From an uncultured Rhodoplanes sp. (lineage in GTDB: Bacteria; Pseudomonadota; Alphaproteobacteria; Rhizobiales; Xanthobacteraceae): 64,000 nt of DNA. Below are positions 16,821 through 26,592 of this stretch, in pieces (position 1 is the first letter of the stretch; each line of letters starts with the position of its first letter). The stretch covers positions 1 to 64,000 of the forward strand of contig CAKZHN010000459.1 of assembly GCA_936924235.1 (NCBI GenBank). The letters are read 5' to 3'. Under the pieces are notes generated by a model. The model was not told the DNA's origin and did not search any database. It was given only the letters and a program-made list of their open reading frames with translations. The position numbers and the translations under genes are program-made.

Positions 16821-17925
16821 TCAAAGCCGGCTCATCAAGGCGACCAGCTCGGCCTGCCGGTGCGTGCCGGTTTTTGCAAGCACCGCCTTCAGCCGATTGC
16901 GGATGGTCTCTCGAGACAACTCGAGATTTGCGGCTATGTCTTCAACGCTTTGACCGGCCGCCAACAGGGTTGCGAGCCGGGCTTCCGCTGGCGTGAGGTC
17001 GAACAGCTTCGTCATCGCCGCAATCGACGGCGACGCCTTCGGCGTGGCCTCCTTCAGGGTGAGGAGCGCCCGTGCGCCAAGGAAAGGTCCACGCGCGGCG
17101 GCCTCGACGGCGAGGAGGTCGATGATGATCGCGGGCTTTTTCCGGCGTCGGACGATGATCGGAAGGGCCGGTACGGCGTCGGTGTCGCCGACACTGCGCA
17201 GCCTGGCAAATAGGGCCTCAAGCTCCGCATCCGCCACCTTGTCATCGACGAACAGCTGGCTGCCGTGCACGCGGAGCTCATCGTCGAACAACGTCTGCGC
17301 AGCCCCGTTGCAGTCCAACACCCGTCCCAGCCGGTCAATTGCGATCGCCGCACAACGGACGGCGTTCAGCGCATTGAGAGAACTCGAGAGTGCGATCCGC
17401 CCGACCGCTGTTGACAGCGTGGCCGTCTCGGTCAGGCGCTGCGACAGCCGGGCCAACGCGCGCTTGCCGTTTCGATCGAGCAGACCCTCCCGCGTGCCGC
17501 GCTGAAAACTCAAGCCCCAGAGCGATTGGCCCGCCCAGAAGCCCACAGCCGCGAACCAAGTGCAGCCATTCCGGGCGATCAGCTCGCGATAGAACGGCAA
17601 GAGTCGCATCTCGTCTGGGGTAACGATGTCCTCCTCGGTGACGACGCTTTGACCGCGCAGCAGCAACGGCACGCCGCGTTCGGCGCGCAGGTCGTGCTGA
17701 TGCCAGCCTTCTGCGAAATAATCCGCAAACAGCTCGTCCACTGACCTCGTGCGGGGGATGTCTGCGGTCCGGACGTCGCTCTGAAGCAGCGCCGCGCCCA
17801 TCGACCCAGTTGCGCGACTTAGCGCCTCCAACAGATCGGGCCACTGCGTCGGATCGAGCGCAGCCTCGCCGAGGCGGTCTGCCGCCCGCGCGAGCGCGCG
17901 CATGTCCAATTCGCCAGTTCGCATT
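16821..17925 (-). CDS. LuxR-family transcriptional regulator
   Basis: 367 aa from the ATG at 17925, preceded by GGGGGATCA. The first 290 residues are a sensor region with a PAS-like middle part (RCAAIAIDRLGRVLDCNGAAQTLF). The C-terminal 60 residues are a LuxR helix-turn-helix: LTPAEARLATLLAAG, then VEDIAANLELSRETIRNRLKAVLAKTGTHRQAELV. No receiver domain or acyl-homoserine-lactone domain is evident. It is divergent from the giant beta-repeat protein gene, with 126 bases between starts. By position it is a candidate regulator of that gene. Confidence 0.88.
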
Positions 17926-18051
17926 GATCCCCCAGACCAACCCGACAATTGCAAGCATACAGCCCAAATGGGTCTAGTCCAGGGAGAACGGAATGGTCTT
18001 ATCTAAGATTTGGGGCCGTGTGGGGGCGCGGTTCCTTGGGGGGAACTTCGC

Positions 18052-21000
18052 ATGACTGTCACGTATACCTTTAAGACGATCAATAACCCTTATTTCAACG
18101 ATGGAACCAATGCGAATGGCATCAACGCGTCGGGCCAGATCGTAGCGGCCTATAGCTATTGGTCGTATAGCCTGGGTGGCTATATCGGCGCGAGTTTTCT
18201 CTACGACGGTAGTAGCTTCACTCCCCTCAGCGACCCTCTCGGGCAATATGGCACCTGGACATATGGCATCAACGCGTCCGGCCAAGTGGTCGGGTCTTAC
18301 CAGGACAGCGCGACAAGGATCCACGGATTTCTTTACAGCAACGGCAGCTATTCAACGCTCAACGATCCTTCGGGCGTGAACGGCACTTACGCCTACGGGA
18401 TCAATTCCGCTGGCAAAATCGTCGGCAGCTATGAAGATAGCGCGTACAAGTCACACGGTTTTCTTTATAGCGGAGGCACCTACACAACCATCGATGATCC
18501 GCTCGGGGTAAACGGGACAAGCGCCAGCGGCATCAATGCTTCTAACCAGATTGTCGGCTCCTATACGGACGCCGGCTATAAGAGCCACGGATTCATCTAC
18601 GCGGGGGGCACATACACCACAATCGATGATCCGCTCGGCATAGACGGCACCATTTCTTATGGCATCAATGCATCGGGACAAGTTGTCGGAGGTTATTTCG
18701 ATAGCACCGATCATCTCCATGGCTTTCTCTACAGCGGTGGCACGTACACCACGATTGACAATCCGCTTGGGGCCAATAGCACGGTGTTGTCCGGCATCAA
18801 CGACGCCGGACAAATCGTAGGCTCCTACAACGCTGCTAATAACGTAACCTACGGCTTTGTCGCAACGCCACCCGCGACCTGGATCGGCGGCCAGAACGGA
18901 CAAATCGGAGTCGGCGACTGGGCGACGGCGTCGAACTGGTCGCCCGCTGTCGTCCCCGGTTCGACGAACGACGTGCTGGTTGGCGGGACAGGTGACTATC
19001 TCTCGGTGTACATCTACGCGCCCGCGCAGGCACACAACCTAACCGAAGACTTCGGCGGATCGGGCAAAACAGTCCAGGTGGAGTTGGATTCGTCGCTCAG
19101 CCTCTCCGGCAGTCTCATCCTGAATTCTGGCGCGGCATTTTTCATACAGACCACTGGGGCCGTTCTGACGGCCACGGGCGGCATCACGATCAGCAGCAAT
19201 AGCGGCGGCCTCTACAGCGGATGGTTCAATCCACCGGCTCCATTTAATGCGACGATCAACGCCGATATCGCAAACAACGGTGTTCTCAGCGTTGCTCGGA
19301 CGTTGACGATCAATGGGTTGGTGTCCGGCAGCGGTACAACGGTTCTTGCGAACGGAGCGTCGCTGGAGCTGAACGGCACAGCGTCGGACCAGGTCTCCAT
19401 CAACGACGGCAGCATCCTAAAACTCGATGATGCGGCGGATACGACAAGCAAGATCTCCGCATACGGCCATGCCGCAATCGACTTGGCTGGCGCCAAGAGC
19501 TTCGGCGGCCAACTGGCCTTGGTCGGGGTGAGCAGCACACTCGATCTCATCGGCATCTCGACGGCGTCCTACACGTATGTCGGCCAGACCCTCAAGCTGA
19601 TCCAAACCAATGGACAGGAGCTCGATCTTTCGACGTCGTTTGCTCCTTCGATACCCGATACGGTTACTTACATACCGCAGGTCACAAGCGACAGTCACGG
19701 CGGCACACTGATCGATTTTGTCCCGGTCACGACCTCGACCTGGATCGGCGGTCAGAACTTTAACGACTGGGCGACGACGTCGAACTGGACGCCCGCGTCC
19801 GTACCGACGGCCACTAGCCATGTGGTAATCGACAGCGGTTTCGCGGGAATCAAAACCGCCGAGACGGCTCACGACGTGGTTGTCGGTGCTGGTGGATCAC
19901 TGACAGTTTCGTCAACTTTGTCGCTTGGTAACTCGCTGACAGTTGATGGGATCGTCGTTATAGGCTCGAATTTTTCTTATTCAGGCGAAGTCGATGCTCC
20001 GGGCGGCATCGCCGTCGATGCTGGAGGGCGGCTCTGGGGCGAAGGCTATTCCAACACAATCGGTGGCGATGTCGTCAACAACTCTCAAGGCGGTAGCGGC
20101 GGCCAGCTCTGGAATGGCGGCGTGGCCGCCCTTGAAGGGACGACCTTCATCACCGGTTTGCTGACCGGCTCTGGCTTCGCCCGCATCTGGGACGGCGCGA
20201 CTCTGGAGCTGGGTGGCGCGTCGGATCAAACTGTTAAGTTCAGCAGCAGCATCATCTATGCCACATACGGTAGCAGCGCGGTCTACGATGGCGCCTCCCT
20301 CCAGCTTGACGATCCTGGGCATTTCGCCGGCACGATCACCGGCGTCGCCGCCGGCGACAATTTCACGGGGCTTTCGAACGTCTCGGTGCCGGTGCCGGAC
20401 AAAATCTGGCTCAAAGGCATCTCCATCGCGAGTCTTGATTATGTCGGCACGACGCTCACGGTCCATGAGACCGGCGGTGGTACGCTCGCCTACACCGTGA
20501 CCGATAGCGCCGGTCAGGCGGTCGGCGACAGCACGGCGATGTGGGACGACACCTACGATGCCACCATCGGGCCGTACATCTATTGGCAACTCGGCCAGGC
20601 GCATTCCTGGATCGATGGCGTCAACGGCGACTGGGCGGCGGGGGCGAACTGGATATCGGGAACGAGTCCCACTGGCTACGACACTGCCATCATCGGCGGC
20701 ACCCAAGCCTACACCGTCACGGTGGGTGCCGCCGACAACGTGGCCGCAAACGTGCTCGACTGGACCGACCCCAACAGCACGCTCATCGTCAAAGGAACCC
20801 TGACGCTGAACAAGCCGGACGGCGTAGCAAACCTGATCGGCGGGACTTTGCAGATCGACGGCGGTCATCTGCTGCTTATGCAGGGATCCGGTGGGGCCGG
20901 CCTGGTTTTAGACAATGCCACCGTGGCCATTTCCAATGGCGGCATTCTTGAAGCCCATCTCCAGTCCGATTTCTCGGATGGCGGTCCCATGGTCAATCTC

Positions 21001-22887
21001 ACCTTGGGATCAAATTTCACGCTGGTGCAGAGCGCCGCTGCGTCCAATTACGTCACCCTGGGCGCCGGCAACGACTCATACGGATTGGCGACCATCACCA
21101 ACAACGGAACCATTCACGCCGAAGTCGCGGGCGGCGTGATGACGACCACGATCGGATCGAATGCGGGCTCGATCTACGTTGCCAATGGGGAGACGTTTTC
21201 CGCGGCCAGCTTCGACACGGATCGGTTTGGCTCGTCCACCACGTCCTTCTCAAACAGCGGCAACGTCATCGTCGGAGCGGGATCTACCGCCTCGCTGGGA
21301 GGCGACTACTGGAGCAACAGCGGCAGCATTTCAGTTGGTCCGAACGCGACCGTCACCCTCAGCGGATTCTATAGCGACGGCTCGGTGGCGAAGGTCACGA
21401 ACAACGGCGGCACGGTCATACTGGATGGACGGCTGAATGATTCCCCGTCGCACGTGCACTCGATAACTGCGAGCGGCGGAACCCTCATCCTTGACCCATC
21501 GACTCCACTCTACGACGGATCAGGAAGCAACCTTGGGCAGGGCGGCACGATTTCCGGCGGCAATCTGTTCATCGACGCCGGCGCCACCCTTGAATTGCGC
21601 GGAGACCCGCTGGACGGCTGGATCACCGACGACACCGTGACGTTCAATGCCGCCAGCGGAACGCTGCGGCTTGCCGATCCGGGCGATTTTGCGGGCTCGA
21701 TAGCAAGCATGTCGATCGGCGACAAGATCGACTTTGCACACCTGCAACTCACAGGCGCCACGCTGACCGGTGGCCTGCTCACGGTGACTTGGTCCGGCGG
21801 CTCGGACCAGTATCAAGTCACAGCGTCAGCCCAGACCGGGTTCGCGATGGCGGACGACGGCAACCATGGAACGCTGCTGACGCTGGTTGCGGCCGCCACC
21901 AGCTGGGCAAAGGGCATCAGCGGCAGCTTCGACACGGCGACCAATTGGAAGCCCGCCGCCGTGCCGGGGGGATTCAACAATGTCGTGATCAACAAACCTG
22001 GATCGTACACGGTCACGGACTCGTCGGATCACGTCGTCAACCGGCTCACCATCGGCAATGCGACCGCCGGCGGCATTAAGCTCGACATCTCGCACGCCAC
22101 CCTGCAGGTCAATGGAGGGGTTATCAGCAACTCCGGCATCATCGAGCTTGATCGCCCGGCTTCGCTAATGATCGGCGCGAACACCAAGATCTCGGGCGGC
22201 GGCGAAATTGTGCTCGGCGGCGCTTACGGCGGCACCGACCACATCGGCAGCGCCGCCGGGCTCAGTTCCCCGGTGACGCTCGTCAACGTCGACAACACGA
22301 TTCACGGCAGCGGCAGCATCGGCGATTCGATGATGAAGCTAAGCAATCAGGGAAGCATCATCGCTGAAGGCGGCAATCTTGAATTGGACGGTGCGGTGGT
22401 CAACAGAGGAACGCTCAAGGCAGTCGCGGGCGGCACCCTGACCATCAACGGCACACTGAACAACAACCTTGGCACGCTGGTCGCGGATGGCGGCCACCTC
22501 ACGGTGCAGGGAACGCTGGCAGCAGGTGGTGAGGCCGATGTCGTCGGCTCGGGCGTGCTTGAGTTCGGCGCGCTGTCCAAGGCCCATGTAGACTTCTCCG
22601 GCACAGCGGCCGGCGGCTTGATCCTCGACGACGCCTCCCACTTCAAGGGGGATATTGGCGGCTTCGCCGACAATGACTTCATCGACCTTGAGGATTTCCT
22701 GGTCGGGGCGACGAGGGTGACCTACGGCGGTTACAATGCCACAACGGACACGACGTCACTGAGTTTCGCAGACACCGCTCACCCGAAGCACACTGCGCTG
22801 CTGACGTTTGACGGGCACTACACGCAAGGAGAATTGCAGATTGCAAACGACGGCAATGGTCACCTGATGGTCCAGCATCAAATCTGA
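18052..22887 (+). CDS. Giant secreted beta-repeat protein (HAF repeats plus passenger-type domains)
   Basis: 1611 aa from the ATG at 18052, preceded by TTGGGGGGAAC. No signal peptide is seen. Residues 1 to about 275 hold six or seven HAF-type repeats of 44 residues (YGINASGQVVGSY…HGFLYSGGTYTTIDDPLG). Four large repeats follow, each opening with W-I/A-x-G…DW…NW.P..VP, near residues 280, 565, 855 and 1285. The C-terminus (NDFIDLEDFLVGATRVTYGG…HYTQGELQIANDG) resembles the ends of type I secreted rhizobial proteins. It is probably an adhesin or matrix protein released by a type I system encoded elsewhere. Calcium-binding GGxGxD repeats are not seen. Confidence 0.8.
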   Translation: MTVTYTFKTINNPYFNDGTNANGINASGQIVAAYSYWSYSLGGYIGASFLYDGSSFTPLSDPLGQYGTWTYGINASGQVVGSYQDSATRIHGFLYSNGSYSTLNDPSGVNGTYAYGINSAGKIVGSYEDSAYKSHGFLYSGGTYTTIDDPLGVNGTSASGINASNQIVGSYTDAGYKSHGFIYAGGTYTTIDDPLGIDGTISYGINASGQVVGGYFDSTDHLHGFLYSGGTYTTIDNPLGANSTVLSGINDAGQIVGSYNAANNVTYGFVATPPATWIGGQNGQIGVGDWATASNWSPAVVPGSTNDVLVGGTGDYLSVYIYAPAQAHNLTEDFGGSGKTVQVELDSSLSLSGSLILNSGAAFFIQTTGAVLTATGGITISSNSGGLYSGWFNPPAPFNATINADIANNGVLSVARTLTINGLVSGSGTTVLANGASLELNGTASDQVSINDGSILKLDDAADTTSKISAYGHAAIDLAGAKSFGGQLALVGVSSTLDLIGISTASYTYVGQTLKLIQTNGQELDLSTSFAPSIPDTVTYIPQVTSDSHGGTLIDFVPVTTSTWIGGQNFNDWATTSNWTPASVPTATSHVVIDSGFAGIKTAETAHDVVVGAGGSLTVSSTLSLGNSLTVDGIVVIGSNFSYSGEVDAPGGIAVDAGGRLWGEGYSNTIGGDVVNNSQGGSGGQLWNGGVAALEGTTFITGLLTGSGFARIWDGATLELGGASDQTVKFSSSIIYATYGSSAVYDGASLQLDDPGHFAGTITGVAAGDNFTGLSNVSVPVPDKIWLKGISIASLDYVGTTLTVHETGGGTLAYTVTDSAGQAVGDSTAMWDDTYDATIGPYIYWQLGQAHSWIDGVNGDWAAGANWISGTSPTGYDTAIIGGTQAYTVTVGAADNVAANVLDWTDPNSTLIVKGTLTLNKPDGVANLIGGTLQIDGGHLLLMQGSGGAGLVLDNATVAISNGGILEAHLQSDFSDGGPMVNLTLGSNFTLVQSAAASNYVTLGAGNDSYGLATITNNGTIHAEVAGGVMTTTIGSNAGSIYVANGETFSAASFDTDRFGSSTTSFSNSGNVIVGAGSTASLGGDYWSNSGSISVGPNATVTLSGFYSDGSVAKVTNNGGTVILDGRLNDSPSHVHSITASGGTLILDPSTPLYDGSGSNLGQGGTISGGNLFIDAGATLELRGDPLDGWITDDTVTFNAASGTLRLADPGDFAGSIASMSIGDKIDFAHLQLTGATLTGGLLTVTWSGGSDQYQVTASAQTGFAMADDGNHGTLLTLVAAATSWAKGISGSFDTATNWKPAAVPGGFNNVVINKPGSYTVTDSSDHVVNRLTIGNATAGGIKLDISHATLQVNGGVISNSGIIELDRPASLMIGANTKISGGGEIVLGGAYGGTDHIGSAAGLSSPVTLVNVDNTIHGSGSIGDSMMKLSNQGSIIAEGGNLELDGAVVNRGTLKAVAGGTLTINGTLNNNLGTLVADGGHLTVQGTLAAGGEADVVGSGVLEFGALSKAHVDFSGTAAGGLILDDASHFKGDIGGFADNDFIDLEDFLVGATRVTYGGYNATTDTTSLSFADTAHPKHTALLTFDGHYTQGELQIANDGNGHLMVQHQI
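18250..18850 (+). repeat. 132-bp coding repeats (HAF units)
   Basis: Tandem units of 132 bp encode the 44-residue HAF repeat at the N-terminus of the giant protein. The protein motif is well kept while third positions vary, so the units are older than those of the Sel1 gene. Confidence 0.75.
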
Positions 22888-23044
22888 CCCTGACAGTTCA
22901 CCTCGTAGCCTTCTTCGCGGCTAGCGCGCTATGCCATCACGCGAAAGCCCTCCATGGGCTTACTGCCGGTCACGCTCCGCTGTGTCATTGTTGGTAGTGG
23001 TGCTTGGCTTCTCGGGATAACAAAAGGTGTCTCCAGGATGCCTC

Positions 23045-23248
23045 ATGGACAGAATCGCACTGATATCCGGAATGGCCGTCGCGGTCGTCGCCTCTCTGGA
23101 CCCCAAGTGGAAGATCCGGGAAACCCTGACGCATCTTCAGGCGCAGACAATGGCAACAGGACTGGCATTTTTGTCCGCGTACATGGTCAATCGGCTCTTG
23201 TTGCGGCACGAAGTTCCACCGCGGATTTGGCTGGACAAGCTGCATTAG
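23045..23248 (+). CDS. Small membrane-associated protein of the duplicated cassette (copy 1)
   Basis: 67 aa from the ATG at 23045, preceded by AGGATG at 6 bases. It begins MDRIALISGMAVAVVASLD and has a second hydrophobic stretch near residues 36-50 (MATGLAFLSAYMVNRLLL), ending in a basic tail. It probably sits in the inner membrane. No family is recognised. An identical copy occurs in the second repeat, and a 55-aa gene follows 47 bases downstream in both copies. Confidence 0.5.
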   Translation: MDRIALISGMAVAVVASLDPKWKIRETLTHLQAQTMATGLAFLSAYMVNRLLLRHEVPPRIWLDKLH

Positions 23249-23295
23249 GCTCAGGGTATTATTCTACAAGTTGGTAGCGCGTAATAGGGCATTCA

Positions 23296-23463
23296 ATGAA
23301 CGACGAGTGGGACGAACTTCAAAAGGCTGTTTCGGAATCGATCACTGCCAGTAAGAACACTCCTCTGCTTCCGCCGGAGTTGGAGCAATACCGGCAAACC
23401 TACCTGACGATCTTGGATCAGTTCAGAAAGGACGTGCGGGCCATAGAGGATGTTGCGCGCTAG
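23296..23463 (+). CDS. 55-aa acidic helical protein of the duplicated cassette (copy 1)
   Basis: It starts MNDEWDELQKAVSESITASK and ends FRKDVRAIEDVAR, with LLPPELEQYRQTYL between. It is soluble and predicted to be two amphipathic helices. TAGGGC lies upstream of the ATG at weak spacing. No family is recognised. Exact conservation with the second copy, and the same gene order, suggest that it works with the membrane protein before it. Confidence 0.5.
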   Translation: MNDEWDELQKAVSESITASKNTPLLPPELEQYRQTYLTILDQFRKDVRAIEDVAR

Positions 23464-23750
23464 ACGCTATCCGTACGGCAACGTCATACGAATCTCTTGT
23501 GGCGCGCTGGGGCCAAGCTTGCAGGCCCTGCAATCGAGGAAATAGGCAGGTCGACTTATACTCATAGCACCGACGGCTGGTTTCTGAATCCGGGCCGAGC
23601 GGCGCCATCGATACGGCTCTGCGCCTAAAGCTACTTCGAGCAACTGCTCTGTGACTGCGATCCGATTGGTGCCCGTGCCCGACCTACCCTGAACTCCGAG
23701 CTGTCGAACGTTTCGCTTCGCCGCCTCGATGGTGCCTTCGATTCCGCCGC

Positions 23751-24173
23751 TTACGGGCGTATGAGGAGCTTTTTTCGAAGACCGCTCTTTCCATCGGTCC
23801 CGCCATTTTTAGTTGCTTCCTTTTGATCTTCTGCTCGCCTCAGTTCCACCTCCCTGTCCATTTCCACACATTCTCGCCATTCCATATACGTGGGTGAAAA
23901 GACCAGCGGCTGAACACATCGAGCCTTCGTGGGGGCAGGCAAGGTTGCCCACACGCGGACGAGCTGCTCGCGTGCCACCTGTTCATCTCTCACACATGAG
24001 GTGAAAAAGTCGGAGGACGGCACGCCGCCCAATAACTGCCCGTTCGTTTTCTCAGCGGCTCGGCAATGTTTGTCAACATCAATACGCGGAACGCTGTGCT
24101 CTAACGCCGCCAGCTGAATAGGCGCGGCGAGCAAGATCGCGCCTGATACTGCTAAGGCAGCGCTAATATTCAT
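23751..24173 (-). CDS. Exported hypothetical protein
   Basis: 140 aa with a signal peptide (MNISAALAVSGAILLAAPIQLAA). The mature part has CRAAEKTN…FFTSCVRDEQVAREQLVRVWATLPAPTKARCVQPL…YMEWRECVEMDRE. Four cysteines and this pattern match a family of small periplasmic proteins common in Bradyrhizobium, by memory; function unknown. The start overlaps the end of the preceding minus-strand gene by a spacing of only 3 bases, so the two are translationally coupled. Confidence 0.7.
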   Translation of the reverse strand: MNISAALAVSGAILLAAPIQLAALEHSVPRIDVDKHCRAAEKTNGQLLGGVPSSDFFTSCVRDEQVAREQLVRVWATLPAPTKARCVQPLVFSPTYMEWRECVEMDREVELRRAEDQKEATKNGGTDGKSGLRKKLLIRP

Positions 24174-24176
24174 TTG

Positions 24177-24380
24177 TCACGAGTTCTGGACGAGCAAAAG
24201 CTCACGAGCGAGGCGTTCGGCGCGGAGTGTTACGGCGCGGGCTCGCGACGCTTGCTCGGCTAGCCGGTATTCTTTCATCGCTTGGGCGGCTTCAGCCAGG
24301 CGCTCGGTGCGTTTGAAGCGCGCTTCAGAAAGCTGCCGTAGTCGCTGGGGAGAGAGCATTTTCCGAGTTTTTGTGGGCAT
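24177..24380 (-). CDS. Small basic helical protein
   Basis: 67 aa from the ATG at 24380; a TTG nine bases further up is an alternative start. The sequence is alanine-, arginine- and glutamate-rich (RLRQLSEARFKRTERLAEAA…AVTLRAERLARELLLV), consistent with a coiled coil. It sits directly upstream of the exported protein gene and is probably co-transcribed with it. No family is recognised. Confidence 0.5.
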   Translation of the reverse strand: MPTKTRKMLSPQRLRQLSEARFKRTERLAEAAQAMKEYRLAEQASRARAVTLRAERLARELLLVQNS

Positions 24381-24581
24381 TGTGGACAATGCTTTACCTG
24401 GCCGGAACGTTCCAACTTGCTGAGGCCAGGCTGTGCGGGCAAGAAGGTCGCCCGATCACGGCTCATTTTGAGCCACTCTGAGGGAACGAGGAGGGCGCGC
24501 GGTAGCGGCAAATCCTCGTTAATGACTGGAGCAGTTCACACCCCGCCTAAACCCACGGGCCCGTCGCCTATGGCGCGCTGG

Positions 24582-24758
24582 CTATTGATTGTCGCGGTCA
24601 CGTGGCTGCGGGTGTGGTCGTGATGCGGAAATCGCCTTGCCAGCGCGCTCCTGGGCCTGCTCATCGAAGAAGGTCTCGTCGAGGTCGCGAGGCGCTGGCG
24701 TGTCGTGGACAACCGGGAGAGGTTCACGTCGTCCAAGCAATCTTGAAATGATGCCCAT
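24582..24758 (-). CDS. Possible 58-aa small protein
   Basis: It starts MGIISRLLGRREPLPVVHD and has an acidic middle part (LDETFFDEQAQERAGKA). The hydrophobic-basic N-terminus followed by a charged tail looks coding. No good ribosome binding site is visible, so the call is weak. Confidence 0.3.
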   Translation of the reverse strand: MGIISRLLGRREPLPVVHDTPAPRDLDETFFDEQAQERAGKAISASRPHPQPRDRDNQ

Positions 24759-25307
24759 GAGCGTCAAGTGTGGGCGTTACGGATTGTTCCGAGGGAGACG
24801 GCTCACATGCTGGCTGTTACCTGGACGAAGCCACGCTCTCGCACCTGATCGAACGGGCGTTCGACGAGGCCAGATCGAACCTGTTTCAGCCGCACCTTAA
24901 GCAGGCGCCGTACGTCCCGGCTGGTTCTTCCGAAGTCCTGTCAGCCAGGGGAGGGGGCGGATCAGGCTGGCACCTCAAGCATATGTGATGCGGCGTCAGG
25001 GGATTGATCGAGGAGGCGGGGTGGTACTTGATTGCCCGTAGATCGACCCGCGACACCTGTTCGCAGCTCGAGCATTCCACTACAAGGATAGGGCGTTTCG
25101 CCAGGAGGGCTGCTCAGAACGTTGGCCACGCCAGAACCGGATGTGTTGACCGAGCTCGAACGTTGAATACCGCGACGGCGATTTTTGCCTCCACGGTGGC
25201 GCGCTGATGCTGAAAAATGGTACGGCAAAATGGTACGGCGCTGCTCCTCAAGCTTCGCCCCAAACAAAAAACTCTCCGATCTTCCGCTCGCTGACCGAGT
25301 GGGCCAT
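24759..25307. other. Region without supported gene
   Basis: About 550 bases. A plus frame at 24770-24988 has a plausible helical segment (LSHLIERAFDEARSNLF) but a poor start. I cannot support any gene here. Confidence 0.35.
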
Positions 25308-25436
25308 TCATCTTGGCCCCTCAAAGTAGTTCGGCAGGATCTCGTCGAGGTTCCAGATGTCCTTGTGTTTGGTCATGTTGGCCACAACCTGACCGGCGAT
25401 GACCTCTCGCTGCTCGTCGGTCAGGGGTACGGGCAT
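25308..25436 (-). CDS. 42-aa small hypothetical protein
   Basis: The frame encodes MPVPLTDEQREVIAGQVVA, then MTKHKDIWNLDEILPNYF. Composition and even codon use look coding, and the sequence has the feel of a conserved rhizobial short protein. The ribosome binding site is weak and the frame is too short for certainty. Confidence 0.4.
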   Translation of the reverse strand: MPVPLTDEQREVIAGQVVANMTKHKDIWNLDEILPNYFEGPR

Positions 25437-25536
25437 AAACCGTTTGCCGAGCTTCAGCTTTTAACCCACCCATCGCGAGCATCAGCGATTTCACGAAGAC
25501 TCGTCATTTCCGGAAGAGAAGCTGAACGATTTCGGC

Positions 25537-25662
25537 ATGGAGGCGAAGGCGTCGCTGGTGACGCCTACGCGGCGCTTGGTGTGCAAGAAGTGTGGGAGCA
25601 ACGCCGTCCAAACTTTCCGCTACGTCGAAGATCCTGACGGACCGCCGCCGGTCCCTCAGTGA
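25537..25662 (+). CDS. 41-aa half zinc-ribbon protein
   Basis: It starts MEAKASLVTPTRRLVCKKCG and ends DGPPPVPQ. A single CxxC knuckle is visible, so metal binding would need a partner or a dimer. The frame is open upstream to a TAA without another start codon and also reads like protein there, so the gene may have been longer. Confidence 0.35.
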   Translation: MEAKASLVTPTRRLVCKKCGSNAVQTFRYVEDPDGPPPVPQ

Positions 25663-25678
25663 TGAAGCAAGTGCTGAT

Positions 25679-25918
25679 CTACGCTGGTAGGCGCACGCTT
25701 ATGATCAGTGTCAGTAGCGTGTGGCCACCACCTTGCGGCTGATCAGTCACCCAAAGCCGGCACCCTTCGCCCAGCCAGAAATTTGGCCCCTGAAGGTCTT
25801 TGAGCATATCGACAGCAGACCTCAAGGCTTCGGCTTTAACTTCGTCGAAGTCGGCGAACTCCATACCCTCATCGTCGAGTGCCGTTTCGCCATCTTCGAA
25901 GTTGAAATAATACCGCAA
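25679..25918 (-). CDS. DUF6894 family protein
   Basis: 79 aa. It shows the family pattern MRYYFNFEDGETALDDEG, then FADFDEVKAEALRSAVDML and WRLWVTD-like LWVTDQPQGGGHTLLTLI. DUF6894 proteins are short, cytoplasmic and of unknown function, and occur in many copies in Bradyrhizobium. A second member lies at 48021-48248. It sits between the two copies of the direct repeat. Confidence 0.82.
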   Translation of the reverse strand: MRYYFNFEDGETALDDEGMEFADFDEVKAEALRSAVDMLKDLQGPNFWLGEGCRLWVTDQPQGGGHTLLTLIISVRLPA

Positions 25919-26087
25919 GAGAGCCTCCGGTTTGGGCGAGAGTCATCTCTCTCAGCCACCGGAATGCCTGGGGTCCCCTGCTATCACGGTGATACAGGAC
26001 CAACATACCATTGCAGGCGCATGTTCCGGTCGCAACAGGCATACCTCTGCCGCTCGGAGGAAGAGGTAGCCGCCAAATTTGAAGAGC

Positions 26088-26252
26088 TTAAAGTTTTTCC
26101 GCTGCTCGGTTGAGCTTGTCGCGCTTGTTGCCAACCTTCTTGATGAGGTTGCGAGCTTGTTTACGGGTGATCCCGTGTTTGGTGGCGAAGTAGTTCACCT
26201 CGTAGCCTTCTTCGCGGCTAGCGCGCTATGCCATCACGCGAAAGCCCTCCAT
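26088..26252 (-). pseudogene. DUF3606 family gene broken at its 5' end
   Basis: The minus frame ends with YEVNYFATKHGITRKQARNLI and VGNKRDKLNRAAEKL, a clear DUF3606 match. Going upstream the same frame meets a TAG at 26226-26228, just after an ATG and seven codons. The left edge of the direct repeat (26192) falls inside this gene. Copy 1 of the repeat therefore carries only its first bases, without the conserved end. Confidence 0.65.
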
Positions 26253-26341
26253 GGGCTTACTGCCGGTCACGCTCCGCTGTGTCATTGTTGGTAGTGGTGC
26301 TTGGCTTCTCGGGATAACAAAAGGTGTCTCCAGGATGCCTC

Positions 26342-26545
26342 ATGGACAGAATCGCACTGATATCCGGAATGGCCGTCGCGGTCGTCGCCTCTCTGGACCC
26401 CAAGTGGAAGATCCGGGAAACCCTGACGCATCTTCAGGCGCAGACAATGGCAACAGGACTGGCATTTTTGTCCGCGTACATGGTCAATCGGCTCTTGTTG
26501 CGGCACGAAGTTCCACCGCGGATTTGGCTGGACAAGCTGCATTAG
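26342..26545 (+). CDS. Small membrane-associated protein of the duplicated cassette (copy 2)
   Basis: Identical in protein sequence to the 67-aa gene in copy 1 (MDRIALISGMAVAVVASLD…). Same upstream AGGATG and same spacing to the next gene. Confidence 0.5.
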   Translation: MDRIALISGMAVAVVASLDPKWKIRETLTHLQAQTMATGLAFLSAYMVNRLLLRHEVPPRIWLDKLH

Positions 26546-26592
26546 GCTCAGGGTATTATTCTACAAGTTGGTAGCGCGTAATAGGGCATTCA

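Larger units (their letters stand above)
22895..23487. repeat. 593-bp direct repeat, copy 1
   Basis: It matches 26192-26784 with an offset of 3297 bases. Only two mismatches are seen, both close to the right end. Copy 1 starts 8 bases after the stop of the giant protein gene. Each copy contains the same two small genes. Confidence 0.92.

Noticed and set aside
23461..23750. Open minus frame downstream of the exported protein gene
   Set aside because: No start codon in a useful place and no recognised family, although it lacks stops.
24770..24988. Plus frame with a helical segment LSHLIERAFDEARSNLF
   Set aside because: Poor start region, no ribosome binding site and no recognised relative.
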